NCBI GenBank assembly: GCA_022749755.1
Contig: CM040441.1
Coordinates: 24,123,603 to 24,187,602 of the forward strand
DNA: 64,000 bases
Reading direction: 5' to 3'
Source: Azadirachta indica
Lineage: Eukaryota; Streptophyta; Magnoliopsida; Sapindales; Meliaceae
Positions 60,501 through 64,000 of this stretch are shown one piece after another (position 1 is the stretch's first letter; each line of letters opens with the position of its first letter). The translations under genes and the position numbers were made by a program. Below the pieces are notes generated by a model. The model did not search any database. It was given only the letters and a program-made list of their open reading frames with translations, and was not told the origin of the DNA.

Positions 60501-61646
60501 GAAACAAAACAAATTAAAATATAATAAACATTATAACTAAAACATCATAAAGCCCAAACTTGCCAGGTTAATTTAGCTGCTTAATGATGGTGAAAGCAAT
60601 TGTAAGGTGTCAAGGTCATAAACCTAGAATAATTGCTATGATTTTAAAACGAGGCAGTTTGCAGATACCATCATCAGAGTCTAGGCTTCAACAAGTTCTA
60701 CTTGATGGTTGCCAAAAAGAAACCTACAGTAGCTCTCTCAATCACTACAGTCCTCTTTAGCAGTCAAGTACTTAACCTCTTCTATCTCTATCTGAATTAT
60801 ACATGACTAGCATTATCCTTAGCTTCTATGAGGTTGCATATGATGTAAAGTAAATTTTTTGTCTATAGAAACCATAAGTTATATCTCAAGAATACAAATA
60901 ACTATAGTGTAATTAGCCTATTTCAAACTTTAAGTGGGATTACATTGAATTTCATTTGTTTACGTGTTCCGATCAGACACATAGTAGAAAAGATTGATTA
61001 AAGATGACAACTCGCTGAAGGGAGCAATTAAAGAATATCCCATCTTTTTATTTCCTTTAACAAATGAAATTACTGACAGAGATCACCTGAAAACATGTCC
61101 AACTACTGAAGTGACTTTAATATGTGCATTCGATCCGAGAAATGTACCATCGAACTCATGAACCTCTGTACTGCCTTTCCTCGTATACATCTGAAGCATG
61201 GAATATAAATCTTATAAGTCACTAACTCTGTAACAAATTAACCATATCGTAGACACTGAATACAAAAATCTGACAGAGCCTAAAATAAATATATATAGGA
61301 AGATAGTAAACTGAAACTACGGGGAAACCAAATCCTAGACAACCACAACAATGTTAAACTTCAAAAGCTGATGATAATCAATTCAACTGAAAAGAGTCAT
61401 AAATGAATGGTTTTTAGAGAGGAAAAGAATTGAATTAGTTTAAAATCATACTACGACAAAAGAATAATTAAAAAGAGACGAAAAATCAAGTACTTGGCCA
61501 CCAGAGAGAACTGTCGCTATTGAGAGAGCTATGCTAGGCTTCTCTGCAACCTGTACAATGAATTAATTAGAGAGGATGAGAAAGAAAGAAAGAGAGATAT
61601 GAAGAATTTCAATGACTATTACCATGAGAACTTTGGGAGGAGCCAT
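54574..61646 (-). CDS. TOP3B: DNA topoisomerase 3-beta, 5' part (nine exons), incomplete
   Basis: Type IA topoisomerases cut and rejoin single strands; the beta form also acts on RNA. Exons on the minus strand, all GT-AG: 61646-61623, 61550-61494, 61190-61087, 60489-60396, 59687-59588, 58757-58514, 56537-56375, 56284-56165, 54653-54574. Joined length is 986 nt, 328 codons plus 2 nt, with phases that fit and no stop. The protein starts [14 protein letters not shown] (Toprim Glu at 11) and has the Toprim DCDREGEN motif (D115, D117). [30 protein letters not shown] and [15 protein letters not shown] follow. FQGKYG and the [20 protein letters not shown] segment fit the beta rather than the alpha form. 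The last exon ends at YTQGFI plus two bases of Ser; the next exon should carry YPRTE with the catalytic Tyr, but it is not found before the gap. Introns are 72 to 1976 bp. Confidence 0.9.
56700..56935. mobile_element. hAT-like MITE in intron 6 of TOP3B
   Basis: AACCGAA/TTTGGTTTGG-rich block with ends near AAAGGGGTCCAAG (left) and TTTGCCCATCCTTAA (right), the wording of common plant hAT-type MITEs. No clear target duplication. It lies inside the 2-kb intron and should not affect coding. Confidence 0.5.
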
Positions 61647-64000
61647 GGCGACGATGCCGTTCGATTCCTGCGAATGCTTCTGCCCGACTCTAAGGTACAG
61701 CACAGACGCTTGCTTACTTGATACTCACCAGTTCACTCTGAAAAACTTGTAACAAGAGGAAAAAGGGAAATTTTCTTGTTTTTATCCCAAGTTTTAATCT
61801 AATTTACGAAAATAACCACCTTAATAATTTTCGGGGAAATTTTTTTTCGATTCAACGAAAAATTACTACTATTCACTCCTCGGATTTGAATGCGACCACT
61901 TAAAATATAATGAGCGGTCATTTTTTTGTTTCTAGACCAAAATACTCTCATGACCACTTTATTCTTCTCCTTTTCTTTTTCTACTTTTTTTTTTGGGAAA
62001 TTAACAAATATATTACTATTCACCCCCACTTTTCTCAAAAGACCACTATTCAAAACTGTTTTCAAAAATAATCATCTTTATTTTTCGTGGACACAAATGC
62101 CCTTAATGACCTAAATATTTCAATCCCTAATTTTGCCAATTCGACGATATCTTCGTTCTGAAGCGTTGAAGAAGAACAAATGGAAACAACAAAGAAGCCA
62201 CAAGAAATCTTGTTTCAGATTCAAAATCCTTGACCGGTGTACATAAACAACGGTGTAGACGGCGGCGTAAGTACCTATCTTCACTGGTTTATGACAAAAA
62301 CTTGTGGGGAAGAATCCGGTGAAAAATCGAAGGTCACCGGTATGTATTTGTTCTAATTTCTCGATTTTTAAATAAATTGAGGATGGATTTGTATGGAAAA
62401 TGTGGATTTTGTTGATTAATTATAGGAAATGTGTATTTTAGGCTTGATTTTGTTGCTGCCATCAAAGCCAAATCCTACAGAGCACTGCAACTGAAGGTAA
62501 TTTATGGCACTTATGTACCTGTTAGCTTTCCAGTTTGTGCGTATTTTATATGCGATCACGAATTATGAAGATGCAATGTTAGTACATTCAACCAATATTT
62601 GACTGAAAAATCTTGAAATGTCATATAATATCTTAATTATATTTTGCCTAACTTGATAAGAGAAGTGAAAGAGTAGAGGAGATAAAAAGAAAAACAGAAT
62701 TGCCATGTCAAGTAGCATAAGTAGTCTGTAGAAGAAATAGAAACCACCTATGATTTTGACCTGATTGTTTTGGTTCATTGGATTTACTTTACCAATACTG
62801 CTGGTTATGAATGTTCAATGGCATTTCATTCTCACGGTTGATATTTATGGAGCAACAAGTCCAAGAGCAGATAGAAAGTACAGACTATATATTTCAAAAA
62901 AGGTAGCTAGAAGGGGAATCCGATTTGTAAATCTCAGCCCATATTAATACAAGGTATAATGAGGAAGATAGTTTAGAATCTTTTAATAGTGAAGTGAGGT
63001 GCATCCTTTTTCATACGTTGTAGTCCAAGCAGTTCGAAAGCATTTTCCTTATGCAGAATAGATTAATTTCTTGTTATTACAGCATGTATAATAGTGTATA
63101 AGATTTAGTCATCAAACTGATTTAAGAATAATATGTATAACTTTTATTATATAGGGAAATTCACAAAACTAAAAGCATTTTATTATATAGAATAAGTTTA
63201 TATTAATTAGCAAAACTGATTATGATGCCTGCAGTTTCTTTAAGTGTTCTTGCATCTTTCTGTTGCTTTTGTTATTCTCTTATATAATTTCAACTTAATC
63301 TTTCTGTTGTGATTTTAAAAGCTTTAAAATTGCTACTATCCTAACTTTTGAAGCATCAATATATATAACTATCAATATCGTTTTGATTTTGAAAGCTTTA
63401 ATATAAGCTAAACTATTCTTTAAAAAGATAAACTTTAAATCTGGCATGTAAAATTGAAGATCACAATTCTAACACGCAAGGTTACAAGTTCTATGTCCAA
63501 TTTTTCACATGTCTTGCTTTGGGTTGCAAAACTTGCATCCAAAATCGTGGTATTCCAAAACTGTTAAAACAGAATACTTGCTTTGGGTTAGTAGTTGTTG
63601 ATATTTCTACTTATATGAGATAAACACTTAGGAAATGATTTAGAAGATGCAAAACTAATTTAAAAGGAAAAAGGAAATATGAAGGGAAATTAACAAAAAT
63701 GTCCACTGTTCATTTGATAATTTCCCAAATATGAACCCGATGTAGTTCATTTGTAGGATAGTTGGAATTTGCTACACATTAGGACCAAGTCCAGAGCTTA
63801 GTAAATGTACTTGCTTTAATCAAAACACTAATTTTACATGGCAGTTTAATATTACAATTTTTATGTCCTAGGGAACCTTATAGGGACAATGTTGAGCCTA
63901 TTACAAACTAGGGCCCGCTCTTACAGGGAGAACAAGTTAATATTATATATGAGGAAGAGGGGAAATGGTTGTGGTTGGAAACCCAATAGTACTTTAGTTC
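61647..64000. other. upstream region of TOP3B, no further gene seen
   Basis: The start-codon-proximal DNA (61647-61740) is the presumed 5' UTR and core promoter of TOP3B; no clear TATA box. Beyond it are AT-rich stretches with recurring GGGAAATTAACAAA phrases (61994, 63687), suggesting fragments of one repeat family. A short ATG frame at 62180 stops after 17 codons. No protein domain was recognised on either strand. Confidence 0.5.

Noticed and set aside
62765..62947. 60-codon frame upstream of TOP3B as a divergent gene
   Set aside because: No similarity, no splice continuity and poor codon context.

Overview
This window is nuclear DNA from a flowering plant, most likely a eudicot. It is AT-rich, has intron-containing and plant-specific gene families (a DYW-type PPR gene, plant family-1 glycosyltransferases), and carries many decayed plant transposons (Ty1/copia, Ty3/gypsy, LINE, Mutator-like, hAT-like). 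The species cannot be fixed from the sequence. Two 100-N runs (1826-1925 and 53799-53898) are scaffold gaps.

Layout. 0.6-1.8 kb: a truncated, frameshifted DYW-type PPR pseudogene resembling Arabidopsis At4g14050. 1.9-4.9 kb: copia and LINE remnants. 5.3-42 kb: a tandem array of UDP-glycosyltransferases of the UGT75 type, all on the minus strand. Copy A (5609-7001) is a pseudogene; copies B (11277-12668), C (22778-24175) and D (39748-41124) are intact single-exon genes of 463, 465 and 458 residues. The duplicated unit includes about 250-400 bp of downstream flank and up to about 1 kb of promoter. A fifth unit survives only as its downstream flank (15836-16245), with no coding sequence beside it. 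Transposons account for much of the spacing between copies: a 2-kb Mutator-like element beyond B, a Ty3/gypsy remnant with a nested MITE between B and C, two long-inverted-repeat elements, a gypsy fragment and a 1.3-kb LTR pair between C and D, and a 1.6-kb Mutator-like element inserted in the downstream flank of D.

42-53.8 kb has no recognisable gene. It holds a 1.7-kb solo LTR with a 5-bp target duplication, two hAT-like MITEs and AT-rich DNA. 54.5-61.65 kb is the 5' part (nine exons by homology and GT-AG sites, minus strand) of a DNA topoisomerase 3-beta gene. It runs out just before the exon expected to carry the catalytic tyrosine, close to the second gap. 61.65-64 kb is its upstream region, without a recognisable gene.

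The three intact UGTs probably transfer glucose from UDP-glucose to small acceptors (carboxylates or phenolics). They differ in TATA box, in a linker ahead of the PSPG box and in acceptor-side residues, so expression and substrate divergence are plausible. I saw no tRNA, rRNA, CRISPR or bacterial-type system, and no convincing new multi-gene system. The notable content is the evolutionary record of the UGT array and several structured mobile elements.
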